A stretch of 64,000 nt of DNA from Muribaculaceae bacterium Zag1. GTDB taxonomy: Bacteria > Bacteroidota > Bacteroidia > Bacteroidales > Muribaculaceae. Where the stretch lies: assembly GCA_002633115.1 (NCBI GenBank), contig NWBJ01000001.1, forward strand, positions 1-64,000. Reading direction: 5' to 3'. Under the pieces are notes generated by a model, which saw nothing but the letters and a program-made list of their open reading frames with translations, did no database searches and was not told where the DNA came from. Shown in pieces: positions 53,204 to 62,184 of this stretch (its first letter is position 1; each line of letters begins with the position of its first letter). The translations under genes and the position numbers were made by a program.

Positions 53204-54439
53204 ATGATCCGAAAAATCCTTGCATACCATGTAGTAGCTATATTGTGCTGCCTGTTGTCGCCTTGCTCGCTGTCGGCCGAGACAAGGCAGCTCGCCGTGT
53301 CCGTAGGCTTCCCGGTCAACAAGACCGAGCTGCTGCCCGGATTCGGCGACAACGCCGCGCAGCTCGCCCAGATGGAGGATTTCCTGAGCAACATTGACCC
53401 GGTGACGATCGACATCATACGCGTCGACGGCTACGCCTCGCCCGAGGGGCCGTACCGGCACAACCTGCGTCTGGCCGAGGGCAGAGCGCAGGCGCTGATC
53501 CGCTACATTGCCGAGCACACCGCCATCCCCGCCGAAAAGCTCGCCGTGGGCGAGAGTCATCTCTCATGGGAGGCCCTGCGTCCCCTGGTCGAGGAATCGG
53601 AGATGAAGGATGCCGACACCGTGCTGGCCCTGATCGACGTGGCCCTCGCCGACCAGGGCGAGGCCGCACAGCTCGACGCCATCGGGCGCCTGCAGCGCCT
53701 CAACTCGGGAGCCGCTTGGCGCGAGATGAAGCGCAAGCTGTTCCCCCAGATCCGCTACAGCCAGCTCAGCGTGGAAATCATCGACGAGCCGGAGCCTGAG
53801 CCAGTCATCGAGCCAGAGCCTGCCATCGAGCCAGAGCCAATAATCCAGCTGATCGACACGGTGGCCGCTCCGGTCACAGCCGCTGCCGAGCCCGAAATCG
53901 AATCCTACCGCCATCTCTACCTCAAGACCAACGGCGTGGGCTGGGCCATGCTCGTGAGCAACCTCGCCGTCGAGCTTGACATCGCTCCCCATTGGTCGGC
54001 GACGCTGCCGGTCTACTACTCCGGGCTCAACTTCTTCGGCCACAAGGTGAAATTCCGCACCTTCACCATCCAGCCCGAGGGGCGCTACTGGCTGCGCCAC
54101 GATGACGGAGGCAACCACGGCCTGTTCGTCGGCGCGCATTTCGGCCTCGGCTGGTACAACTACGCCATCAACGGCAAATACCGCACCCAGGACCACGACG
54201 GCAACACTCCCGCCATCGGAGGAGGCGTAGCCGTGGGCTGCCGCATGCGCCTGGCCGGGCGCTGGAGCCTGGAGTTCTCGGTCGGCGCCGGCGTCTACGA
54301 CGCCCGCTACGACAAGTATCTCAACGAGCAGAACGGAGCCCGCGTGGTCAGCGACCGGCACCGCACGTGGGTCGGCATCGACCAGGCTGCCGTCAGCATC
54401 GTCTACGCATTCCCTGTCAAGAAAGGAGGGGGCAGATGA
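53204..54439 (+). CDS. DUF3575 outer-membrane protein with N-terminal OmpA-like domain
   Basis: 411 residues, signal peptide 1-25. OmpA-like peptidoglycan-type domain with IIRVDGYASPEGPYRHNLRL and RAQALIRYIAEH; then a proline-rich linker with EPEP repeats (EPEPVIEPEPAIEPEPIIQ); then a DUF3575 beta-barrel from about 240 (LYLKTNGVGWAMLVSNLAVE, GRYWLRHDDGG, a final VSIVYAFPVKK strand). DUF3575 proteins are linked to Mfa/FimA-type fimbria or surface assembly. TGA overlaps the next ATG. It is more GC-rich than its flanks. Confidence 0.85.
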   Translation: MIRKILAYHVVAILCCLLSPCSLSAETRQLAVSVGFPVNKTELLPGFGDNAAQLAQMEDFLSNIDPVTIDIIRVDGYASPEGPYRHNLRLAEGRAQALIRYIAEHTAIPAEKLAVGESHLSWEALRPLVEESEMKDADTVLALIDVALADQGEAAQLDAIGRLQRLNSGAAWREMKRKLFPQIRYSQLSVEIIDEPEPEPVIEPEPAIEPEPIIQLIDTVAAPVTAAAEPEIESYRHLYLKTNGVGWAMLVSNLAVELDIAPHWSATLPVYYSGLNFFGHKVKFRTFTIQPEGRYWLRHDDGGNHGLFVGAHFGLGWYNYAINGKYRTQDHDGNTPAIGGGVAVGCRMRLAGRWSLEFSVGAGVYDARYDKYLNEQNGARVVSDRHRTWVGIDQAAVSIVYAFPVKKGGGR

Positions 54440-55473
54440 AGCGACCGTTCCTTTGCGCTGCGCTGATGTCGCTGCTCATGCTGGTGTGCGGCTGCGTCCA
54501 CGAGTTCCCCAACGTCGAGGAGCCCGAGGTGGTGAGGCAGCCGGTGACCGTGCACCTGAGCTTCGACTATGAGATGCCGCCGTACCGCGACCTGCTGTAC
54601 GAGAACGGCGTGCTCACCTCGCGCACGGCGTCGGAGGAATACGATGCCCGCTACTACGTAGGCTTCTACATGGCCGCTGATGCCCGCGCCGCGGCATCGC
54701 GCGTGCCCGACGACATACAGGTCATCACGCGCGACGACATCAGCGAGCTCGGCTGCGACCTGGTCCTCGACATCCCCGAGGGGCCCCTGACGGTGATGGT
54801 CTGGACCGACTACGTGCTGCAGGGCACGACCGGCGACCTGCACTACAACGCCGACGACTTCGCGGCGATCTCCTTCAGCGACCCCTACGTGGGCAACACC
54901 GACATGCGCGACGCCTTCAGGGGATGCACCGAGTGCACGATCAGCCCCGAGGGAGGCGAGGAGATATGGGTCGAGATGCGGCGCCCGATGGCAAAGTACA
55001 AGTTCATCGCCACCGACTACGAGCTGTTCCTCTCCCGGGCCGAAGCCAGGGCTCGAGCCGAGGCAGCCCGCGCAGGGGACGACCCCGACGAGGTCACGGT
55101 CGACATCGACGACTACACGGTCCGAATCGTCTATCCCGGCTTCCTGCCGAACGTCTACAACATGTTCACCGACAAGCCCGCCGACGCATGCACCGGCGTG
55201 AGCTTCGAGTCAAAGATAGTGCCGCTCAGCGACGGCACGGCTGCGCTCGGCTTCGACTACGTGCTGGTCAACGGCGACGAGTCGCTGGTGACCGTGGCGG
55301 TGCAGATCTGGGACAAGCAGGGGCAGCTGGTGTCGGGCACAGAATCGATGAACGTGCCGCTGCAGCGCTCGATGCTCACCACGGTCTCGGCCGACTTCAT
55401 GACGCAGGAGGCGAGCGGAGGCGTGGGCATCTCGCCCGGCTTCAACGGCGAGTTCAACATCTACATCCAGTAA
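54436..55473 (+). CDS. FimB/Mfa2-family fimbrial-anchor-like lipoprotein
   Basis: 345 residues from the ATG at 54436 (ATGA overlap); the ORF-track start at 54367 is inside the previous gene. Lipobox LVCGC. The Mfa2-like beta-sandwich shows VTVHLSFDYEMPPYRDLLYE, LDIPEGPLTVMVWTDYVLQG and RPMAKYKFIATDYELF. In fimbriae this protein anchors or caps the fibre. No FimA/Mfa1 major subunit is present, so the partner may be one of the neighbouring lipoproteins. Confidence 0.8.
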   Translation: MKRPFLCAALMSLLMLVCGCVHEFPNVEEPEVVRQPVTVHLSFDYEMPPYRDLLYENGVLTSRTASEEYDARYYVGFYMAADARAAASRVPDDIQVITRDDISELGCDLVLDIPEGPLTVMVWTDYVLQGTTGDLHYNADDFAAISFSDPYVGNTDMRDAFRGCTECTISPEGGEEIWVEMRRPMAKYKFIATDYELFLSRAEARARAEAARAGDDPDEVTVDIDDYTVRIVYPGFLPNVYNMFTDKPADACTGVSFESKIVPLSDGTAALGFDYVLVNGDESLVTVAVQIWDKQGQLVSGTESMNVPLQRSMLTTVSADFMTQEASGGVGISPGFNGEFNIYIQ

Positions 55474-55516
55474 ACTAACAAACAACCAAATAAACCAATA
55501 ACAAAACCCCAAAGAC

Positions 55517-58450
55517 ATGAAAAGATTAACCTATCTTGCCGCCGCAGCCTCTCTGCTGCTGGCATCGTGCAGCGATGAAATCCGCACGGACGTCGCCAAC
55601 CCCGGCCAAGAAGTGGAGGTCACCTTCTCGGCCTCCCTCCCCGAGCAGATGCTCAGCCGTGCCACCAACGTCAGCGACGGCACAACCGCCAACCGCCTCT
55701 GCTACACCGTGTTCAAGGGTGGTGCCGCGATTAGCTCTGGCACAGTAAACAATGCCTTCCAGGCAACCGCCAAGGCCGAAACCGTTTCGCTTCCGCTCAT
55801 CACCGGCGAGACTTACAGCATCGTGTTCTGGGCTGACAACGCAAGCAGCCCGTACAGCTATGACGAAGGCGTGGTGACAGTTGACTATGCCAATGCTTAT
55901 GCCAACGATGAGAATGCGGATGCTTTCTTCTGGGCCGAGAAAGACTACACAGTCACCGGCGCTGCGGCCAAGACTGTGACCCTTACGCGTCCCTTCGCCC
56001 AGATCAACTTCGGCACCACCAAGGCCGACTACGAGGCAGCCGTAAAATCGGGCCTTGACGTTACTGAATCGGCTGTCGCAATCAAGACCCAGACCTACAA
56101 GACCCTCAATCTTCTTGACGGCTCAGTAGATGGCAAAACAGAGACCGACGTGGTGACCTATGCCAATTGCACCACCCCTACCGACACCGATAATCCTTTC
56201 GGACTTACAAACGATGATCGCGCAGCTCTGACCGTTGAGGGAACCGATTACGTTTACGTCGGCTACGCCTACGTGCTGACCCAGCCAGAAGACAAGGCTG
56301 AGAACATCACCACAGTGACCCTCTCTCCCAAGAGCGCCGCAGAGACCGTCCGCACCTTCACCAACGTGCCTGTCAAGCGCAACTACCGCACCAACATCAT
56401 CGGCAACCTCTTCACCTCTTCGGTTGACTACACCGTCTTGATTGACAGCAACTACAAAGATCCCGATGAGAACATCAGCGTGATTACTTTCAAGGGCGTT
56501 GGCTACAAGGCCGACTATTCAGCATGGGACGGCACCAGCGCCGTTGCTCCCTACGTCAACGATGAGGGCGATGTGATCATCGCATCCGCTGCTCAGCTCG
56601 CCGGCTTCGCAGCCCAAACCAACGGCACTCTCAGCCGTAGCGAAAGCACTTTCACCGATGAGAATATCTACCTCCTCCTCGACGTTGACCTCGCAAGCCA
56701 GGAGTGGACTCCTATCGCAGCTGAGGCAGCCAACGCTTTCTCTGGCAATTTCCACGGCCTCGGACACACCATTTCTAACCTCAAGGTTACTAAAGCCACA
56801 CAGGTAGCTGGCCTCTTCGGCTGGTCGCACAACTGCAGCATCGATGACCTCAGAATCGTCAACGCTGAAATCAGCTCGCTGGACATCGCTACCATTACGC
56901 TTGGCGAGAACGATGGTCACGGCAACAAGAATAGCACTGGCGCAGCCGCTGTGCTTCTGGCTCACGAAGTGGGCTTGCAGTCAGTGGAATATCCCGGCAT
57001 CAGCAACATCACTGTATCTAACGCCACCATCAAGAGCCACCACTACGCAGGCGGCATCGTGGGCTGCTTCCAGCACTGGGGCGCAAAGACCTACATCCAG
57101 AATTGCAACGTCAGCGACCTGTCGATCACGCTTGAGTTTGAAGAAACTTCTGAGGGTTGGGACAACGCAGACAAGGCTGGCGGCATTGTTGGCCAAAGCG
57201 GCGCACTCGGCAGCAACGGTTCGGATGTCAACTACCTCAAGATTCAGAACAACACTGTCAACAATCTGACCATCATCGGTTATCGCGACCTCGGCGGCAT
57301 CATCGGTGGCACCAACAGCAATATCCATGTGCTCAACAATTCCGTCAACAATTCTACCATCAGCTTTACTTTCGGCACAGACGGGCAGAATTACAAGGGG
57401 CTCACCTCTCCCAAGAATGTAGGCAAGATTTGCGGCGCTGAACTTTCGACAATGGTAATATCCGGCAACGTAGCCAACAATGTGAGCGTGGGCGCCACCT
57501 TGGAGGCAACTCCCGAGACCTTAGGCGACATCCTCAAGGGCCTTACAACCGACGCAGTGATAACCCTTGCTCCTGGCGAGTACACATTTGACGGCACAAC
57601 TGGGAGCAAGAGCTGGGGAAGCAAATTCAAATCATGGGACTGGACTGAATATGCCACCTATGAAGGAATGGAAGTTTCCGTATACGAAAATTTCTATGAA
57701 GGTCAAAACATAACCCTTATAGGCAGCGGCACGGACAAGACCGTGTTCATCAACAGCGACGGTTACAAAGTTAATAGCGCCTATACCATTAGCCAAGGCG
57801 GCCTTGGTCATCAGGTTATGGTCAACAAGGCCAACATCACCTTCAAGAACATGCTCGAGATTGTGCGCTGGTACTCGATCATCGACGCTAAGAACGAAAC
57901 CCATGAAGGCTGCATCATTTGGGGCGAGGTTGATCCGCGTTCTGAGACTGTGACTTACAATAACTGCGACTTCTATACCACCGAGCGCAAAGAAACCATT
58001 AACGATAAGGAGTACTTTATCACCAGCGCCTATCAGGGCCCGATTGCTTACGGCATGTACTGCCGCACATTGAACTTCAACAATTGCAATTTCGAAGCCA
58101 ACCAAAACAAGGCCGTACAGGTATATGCTACCATGCGTCCTTATGTGCTCATTGACATCAATGCTACTGGTTGCACTCTCTCAGGAGGCGCAATTCAAGC
58201 AAGTTCCAAACAAACCCAGCGCGCATTCTTTGAGGTGCATGGCGATTGCTCAATCCATGGCAACATGAATCTCAGTGGTTGCTCAATCAATTCGGCTGAT
58301 ACCGCCAATTGGGGCGGAGGCCTTGTCTATGACGGTCCTTGGGCTAATGAAGGCGACACCTACTTCAATTTGACTATTGATGGATCGCCCTCTCATAGTG
58401 CCACATTTGTTGCTCCGGTTGATATTGTTTGGACAGGCGAATTCAAATAA
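55517..58450 (+). CDS. DUF6562-type surface lipoprotein with variable C-terminal display part
   Basis: 977 residues. Residues 1-310 are almost the same as in the gene at 50232 (MKRLTYLAAAASLLLASCSD, SFSASLPEQMLSRATNVSDG-like, KRNYRTNIIGNLFTSSVDYT). After that the two differ: here there are GLUG-type repeats (FSGNFHGLGHTISNLKVTK) and then a right-handed-beta-helix-like region with many NN repeats (IQNNTVNNLTI, INATGCTL). Lipobox LASC targets the outer membrane. It could be an adhesin or glycan-binding stalk. Two terminator-like hairpins flank it. Confidence 0.8.
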   Translation: MKRLTYLAAAASLLLASCSDEIRTDVANPGQEVEVTFSASLPEQMLSRATNVSDGTTANRLCYTVFKGGAAISSGTVNNAFQATAKAETVSLPLITGETYSIVFWADNASSPYSYDEGVVTVDYANAYANDENADAFFWAEKDYTVTGAAAKTVTLTRPFAQINFGTTKADYEAAVKSGLDVTESAVAIKTQTYKTLNLLDGSVDGKTETDVVTYANCTTPTDTDNPFGLTNDDRAALTVEGTDYVYVGYAYVLTQPEDKAENITTVTLSPKSAAETVRTFTNVPVKRNYRTNIIGNLFTSSVDYTVLIDSNYKDPDENISVITFKGVGYKADYSAWDGTSAVAPYVNDEGDVIIASAAQLAGFAAQTNGTLSRSESTFTDENIYLLLDVDLASQEWTPIAAEAANAFSGNFHGLGHTISNLKVTKATQVAGLFGWSHNCSIDDLRIVNAEISSLDIATITLGENDGHGNKNSTGAAAVLLAHEVGLQSVEYPGISNITVSNATIKSHHYAGGIVGCFQHWGAKTYIQNCNVSDLSITLEFEETSEGWDNADKAGGIVGQSGALGSNGSDVNYLKIQNNTVNNLTIIGYRDLGGIIGGTNSNIHVLNNSVNNSTISFTFGTDGQNYKGLTSPKNVGKICGAELSTMVISGNVANNVSVGATLEATPETLGDILKGLTTDAVITLAPGEYTFDGTTGSKSWGSKFKSWDWTEYATYEGMEVSVYENFYEGQNITLIGSGTDKTVFINSDGYKVNSAYTISQGGLGHQVMVNKANITFKNMLEIVRWYSIIDAKNETHEGCIIWGEVDPRSETVTYNNCDFYTTERKETINDKEYFITSAYQGPIAYGMYCRTLNFNNCNFEANQNKAVQVYATMRPYVLIDINATGCTLSGGAIQASSKQTQRAFFEVHGDCSIHGNMNLSGCSINSADTANWGGGLVYDGPWANEGDTYFNLTIDGSPSHSATFVAPVDIVWTGEFK

Positions 58451-58468
58451 GCTTATCTCTCTTTAGGT

Positions 58469-58489
58469 CATGGGGGTTATGCCCCCATG
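58469..58489 (+). terminator. Short terminator-like hairpin
   Basis: CATGGGGG / CCCCCATG with a TTATG-type loop, 20 bp after the lipoprotein stop; only a weak T tract follows. Confidence 0.6.
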
Positions 58490-58536
58490 GCTTTCATATC
58501 TGTACATAGGATTAACAACTGAATAACCATATCGCT

Positions 58537-59505
58537 ATGAACAAATTTGCTTACATGGCTGCTGCGATGGCACCATTGCTCTTCTGGAGCTGTTCGTCGG
58601 ATGGCGAAGACACTGCGCCGCAGGAACAGACGGCTGCCGTGACAGTGGCCTTGTCGCTCCCCGATGGGATGTCGTCGCGCGCCGTGAATGGCGACGGCAC
58701 CAAGGCCAACGACTTGTACTACACCCTATATGATGCCGACAAGGCCGCAGTGACAGCCTACACTGGAGTCAAGAAGGCCGACTTCTTCACCAACGGCAGC
58801 CTCCAAAACACCCTGACGCTGCAACTGGTGGTGGGCAAGACCTACTATCTGGCATTCTGGGCCCAGAATGCAGACGCTCCCTACACCTTCGACTGGAGCA
58901 ACGCCACTGTGTCGATGAACTATGAGGATGGCACTCCCGCCAACGCTGAGGCGAGGGACGCTTTCTTCAATTGGGCCACAGTCACAATGACTGGTCCGGA
59001 GACCATCTCTGTCGAACTGTACCGCCCGTTCGCCCAAGTCAACATCGGCACCAACGACTACAACGCAGCCGTGGCTGCCGGCACAACTGTCACCAAGACG
59101 GCTATCGAGATTACCGCCGACACCTACGCCACGCTCAACCTGCTCACTGGCGCGGCTTCCGACCCGGTGGCTGTTAAGTTCGGCCAAACCGCAATGCCTA
59201 CCGACGATAAGGGCTTCCCGACACAGGAGGATGCCAACGCCAAGGCTCCCGACACCGGCTGGACTTGGCTGTCGATGAATTACCTGCTGATGAATGCCGT
59301 AGATGCCACCAACAGCGGCGGCAACGAGGTTATTGGCAAGATCACCCTCTCGACCGACCAGACCGAGGACAAGGAGTACGCCAACATCCCCGTCAAGCGC
59401 AACTACCGCACCAACATCATGGGCACTCTGCTGACAGCTACCGCCGAGTTCATCGTCGAAATCAAGCCCGACTTTGATTCTCCCGACTTTGACGAAATCC
59501 AATAA
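58537..59505 (+). CDS. DUF6562-type lipoprotein, single-module form
   Basis: 322 residues. Lipobox WSCSS. It contains the same module as its two large paralogues (GKTYYLAFWAQNADAPYTFD, VELYRPFAQVNIGTNDYNAA and NIPVKRNYRTNIMGTLLTAT) but ends right after it. It has diverged further in sequence and probably represents the minimal unit of the family. Confidence 0.82.
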   Translation: MNKFAYMAAAMAPLLFWSCSSDGEDTAPQEQTAAVTVALSLPDGMSSRAVNGDGTKANDLYYTLYDADKAAVTAYTGVKKADFFTNGSLQNTLTLQLVVGKTYYLAFWAQNADAPYTFDWSNATVSMNYEDGTPANAEARDAFFNWATVTMTGPETISVELYRPFAQVNIGTNDYNAAVAAGTTVTKTAIEITADTYATLNLLTGAASDPVAVKFGQTAMPTDDKGFPTQEDANAKAPDTGWTWLSMNYLLMNAVDATNSGGNEVIGKITLSTDQTEDKEYANIPVKRNYRTNIMGTLLTATAEFIVEIKPDFDSPDFDEIQ

Positions 59506-59576
59506 CCTGAGGGTGCAGGTATATTCCCTATACCTGAATAAGGTACCATAAAATATCTTTCTACAATCACGCACCC

Positions 59577-59615
59577 AATTCCAGGACGCTGAGTAAGCGC
59601 CCTGGAATTTTCTTC
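59577..59615 (+). terminator. Terminator of the lipoprotein cluster (partly duplicated at 61739)
   Basis: AATTCCAGG with ACGCT / AGCGC and CCTGGAATT, then TTTTCTTCT. A 29-bp piece of it (AGGACGCTGAGTAAGCGCCC...) recurs at 61739-61767, on the far side of the TA system. Confidence 0.8.
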
Positions 59616-59717
59616 TCTCCATCCTTTGTCAATTCCGAATTAATGCGTACATTTGCAGAGAAGAGAAATCAAATATCATGCCCTGGCTACAATATCAAGT
59701 ACTAAGGCTAATCATCT

Positions 59718-59772
59718 GATTTGAGATGGCGAAGAATTTTATTTTTGGGAAAAATGGTAACAAATTTGTCAA
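59718..59772. repeat. 55-bp direct repeat, right copy
   Basis: Matches 49995-50049 with one difference. Its end (GGTAACAAATTTGTCAA) abuts the -33 of the TA promoter. The palindrome at 61630 contains GGTAACAAAATTGTCAA, one base different, so this may be a binding site for the TA repressor. Confidence 0.88.
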
Positions 59773-59776
59773 AAAT

Positions 59777-59807
59777 TTTGTTTTATGACAAAAATGTACT
59801 ACTTTTG
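59777..59807 (+). promoter_or_regulatory. Promoter of AbiE-type pair 2
   Basis: TTTG at 59777-59780, 19-bp spacer, TACTTTTG at 59800-59807; the ATG is 20 bp on. A second consensus promoter (TTTG 59625, TACATTTG 59648-59655) lies upstream without a clear gene; its transcript would encode only a 13-residue ORF at 59683. Confidence 0.75.
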
Positions 59808-59827
59808 TAGCCAATATTGGATTATCG

Positions 59828-60565
59828 ATGGTTCGTAAAAACGACATATTATTATACGCCAACAACAATGTCCAATTCTCATATCGAGATCTTTACTCCT
59901 ATTTTGATTCGCAGGGCATTGAATACCAGCGCAGCTCCATCCTGACACGCCTAAAACGGCTTGTATGCGATGGAGTCCTCAAACGCGTTGGTACGGGCGT
60001 CTTATCCCTTGCCGACACCGTCTTGCCATCTTTCCAACCCGTCTTTACCACCGAGATGGAACAAATAGAGAAACTGCTCCATCATGCCTTTCCTCTGCTC
60101 GATATTTGCATCTGGCACATCGACGACATCAAGAGCATGTCCCATTACTTTGTAAATCTGGATATAATTTATATTGAAACTGAGCGTGACTCAGTAGAGA
60201 GCGTATTCAATTTTCTAAATGAGTGCATCACAGATAGGAAGGTGTTTATCTCCCCATCAAAAGAAGATTACCAGCATTACATCATTGGCGAACCGTCAAT
60301 CGTGGTCCGTCCTCTGATGAGCCAAGCACCAGTGAAAAAGTACGGAGACAAAAGCTTGCGCTCAAGCCTTGAAAAGTTGTTGGTTGAGGCTGTTTGCGAT
60401 GATGATTTTGAGGTTTGGCACGGATACCAGGCCTTGCGCCTCTACGACACCGCAATGGATCGCTATTCCGTCAATTTACCCCGCCTTATGAGATACGCCT
60501 CCCGGCGCAACCGTAAAGAAGAAATTTCAAAAATAATAGAAAACCGTCACAATATATACCAATGA
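59828..60565 (+). CDS. AbiEi-like antitoxin (DUF6577-type)
   Basis: 245 residues. The N-terminal wHTH is FSYRDLYSYFDSQGIEYQRS, then RLKRLVCDGVLKRVGTGVLS. The central part (LLDICIWHIDDIKSMSHYFV, DIIYIETERDSVESVFNFL) matches DUF6577/AbiEi-like proteins paired with nucleotidyltransferases. The stop overlaps the next ATG by 4 bp. It should bind its own promoter. Confidence 0.8.
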   Translation: MVRKNDILLYANNNVQFSYRDLYSYFDSQGIEYQRSSILTRLKRLVCDGVLKRVGTGVLSLADTVLPSFQPVFTTEMEQIEKLLHHAFPLLDICIWHIDDIKSMSHYFVNLDIIYIETERDSVESVFNFLNECITDRKVFISPSKEDYQHYIIGEPSIVVRPLMSQAPVKKYGDKSLRSSLEKLLVEAVCDDDFEVWHGYQALRLYDTAMDRYSVNLPRLMRYASRRNRKEEISKIIENRHNIYQ

Positions 60566-61626
60566 TTAAACCAGAGAGCCGATCTATAGAATGGATTGAG
60601 CATCTACGCACCATTCACCCTCACATCGACAAACAGTTGATTGAAAAGACTATTCGGGCATTCTCCCTCCTGGAAGCCCTCGCCATGACTGATTTACCCT
60701 TCTGCTTTAAGGGGGGCTCATGTACCATGCTCCACATGGGCACTACCCAAAGACTCAGCACTGATATAGATATTATTTGCCCTCCCGGTACCGATATAGA
60801 AAGCCGAATCGGCCAGTACGCCTCAGAGTACGGCTTCTATGATGTACAGTTAGTTGACCGCAAGTCAAAACACAACGTGCCCAAAACTCACGCCAAATAT
60901 TTCTATGAGGTGACATATCAAACACGAGCCTCCACCGACAAAGTGCTACTGGATGTGCTGTTCGAGGATCTCCACTACAAAAAGACTGTATACAAACCCA
61001 TCACCAGCCCATTCCTTTTGGAGCATGGGGAGAAAAAGAATGTGAGAGTTCCAGCCGTGGAGGATATTCTGGGAGATAAGCTCACTGCTTTTGCTCCCCA
61101 CACTACAGGAATCCCATTCTTCAAAATCCAATCATCGGCATTTGTGGAGATTGTTAAGCAAATGTTTGACATTGCTTCGCTGTTCGATTTAGCGGAGGAC
61201 TGGGACACTGTGGGTGAAACTTTCCGAAAATTCGCCATCATCGAACTCGGTTATCGCAATTTGGAGCAAACTACCTTTGCCCAAATATTAGAGGATGTGA
61301 TAGCCACTGCTGAATGCATAGCAATGAAAGGCCAGAAGAACCCAGAGGAGTTTGCATATCTCATGGAGGGAATCCGAGGTTTGGGCCATTTTGTTATATC
61401 CGGAAAATATACTTTGGATAGAGCAATCAAGGATGCCGGAAAAGCAGCCTACATAGCAGCTTCGCTCATGCATAACTCTATTCCTAATAGAAGATTTGTC
61501 GAAGTTAACCCTGATGAACTTAACAACCTGAACATCGGAAACTGTTTAAGTTCCAAACTAAACAAACTGAAGAAAAACAATCCAGAAGCCTTCTTCTATT
61601 GGTCATGTGTCGACCAACTTCTATAA
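60562..61626 (+). CDS. AbiEii-type nucleotidyltransferase toxin
   Basis: 354 residues, apparently intact. Catalytic site FCFKGGSCTMLHMGTTQRLS followed by TDIDIICP (GG...DxD). An acidic strand KVLLDVLFED and VPAVEDILGDKLTAFAPHTT follow, as in AbiEii/DUF1814 enzymes. Such toxins add nucleotides to tRNA ends or related targets. It forms a complete pair with the gene before it. A palindromic terminator directly follows the stop. Confidence 0.88.
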   Translation: MIKPESRSIEWIEHLRTIHPHIDKQLIEKTIRAFSLLEALAMTDLPFCFKGGSCTMLHMGTTQRLSTDIDIICPPGTDIESRIGQYASEYGFYDVQLVDRKSKHNVPKTHAKYFYEVTYQTRASTDKVLLDVLFEDLHYKKTVYKPITSPFLLEHGEKKNVRVPAVEDILGDKLTAFAPHTTGIPFFKIQSSAFVEIVKQMFDIASLFDLAEDWDTVGETFRKFAIIELGYRNLEQTTFAQILEDVIATAECIAMKGQKNPEEFAYLMEGIRGLGHFVISGKYTLDRAIKDAGKAAYIAASLMHNSIPNRRFVEVNPDELNNLNIGNCLSSKLNKLKKNNPEAFFYWSCVDQLL

Positions 61627-61629
61627 AGG

Positions 61630-61685
61630 AAAAAGGTAACAAAATTGTCAAATATTTAAATATTTGACAATTTTGTTACCTTTTT
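61630..61685. terminator. 56-bp perfect palindrome after the TA toxin
   Basis: Arms AAAAAGGTAACAAAATTGTC, AAATATTT and complement, centred on an AT core. It is a likely terminator for both strands. Each arm carries a near copy of the promoter-side GGTAACAAATTTGTCAA element. Confidence 0.9.
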
Positions 61686-61738
61686 AATATTAAGAGGGAT
61701 TCTAATCACCAGCGGAGCCTATGGCCTAAGGGAGATTA

Positions 61739-61767
61739 AGGACGCTGAGTAAGCGCCCTGGAATTTT
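61739..61767. repeat. Duplicated terminator piece downstream of the TA pair
   Basis: 29 bp identical to 59584-59612 (AGGACGCTGAGTAAGCGCCC...). The left arm of the hairpin (AATTCC) is missing here. The two copies flank the TA system at a distance of about 2.1 kb. Confidence 0.85.
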
Positions 61768-61908
61768 GTTTTGAATATTAATTGTGCATAAAAATTTTGT
61801 GGAATAAAAAAATTCCCTTAAATTTGCCGTAGATTCCAACCGTATTAGCAGAGGCTGGGCGGGAGGGATTTAGACATAATAGAAAAAGCGTTTACTGACG
61901 CTATGTTT

Positions 61909-62131
61909 TGACTGTTTGAAACTTCGCAACTTTCACCACCTAGATCAAAACAAGCGCAACGGTAGATGTCCTAGGGATATGTCAACCCCGGTGTTGAGCC
62001 TTTGCGAGAAGGCTCGACATTGCCGCACATATCTTGCGTGGGCTTCTGCGTTGCTCGGCTATCTAGGTAAGGCAATGCGAAGGCCTCAAACAGTGGAGCG
62101 AGCAACAGGTAACAGCGACCCACGCTTTTTT
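61909..62131 (+). ncRNA. 6S-like rod-shaped RNA candidate
   Basis: A long interrupted hairpin: ACTGTTTGA (61911-61919) with TCAAACAGT (62086-62094); CTTCGCA with TGCGAAG; ACCTAGAT (61938) with ATCTAGGT (62061); GCAACG with CGTTGC; then a central bubble of 14 and 15 nt; then GATATGT with ACATATC; and an apical stem GTGTTGAGCCT / AGGCTCGACAT. A 7-8 nt loop tops it, and T's follow at 62124. Length, rod shape and bubble position match 6S RNA, which binds RNA polymerase. A TATGTTTT -7-like element precedes it. No sequence match was available to confirm the family. Confidence 0.7.
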
Positions 62132-62184
62132 TCGTATCCACATGTAAACTGCCTCCCGGGGACGCTGGGCAGACAAAACAATAA

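Noticed and set aside
53564-54361. 265-residue antisense ORF in the DUF3575 gene
   Set aside because: Typical of GC-rich coding DNA; the plus strand has signal peptide, OmpA-like and DUF3575 features.
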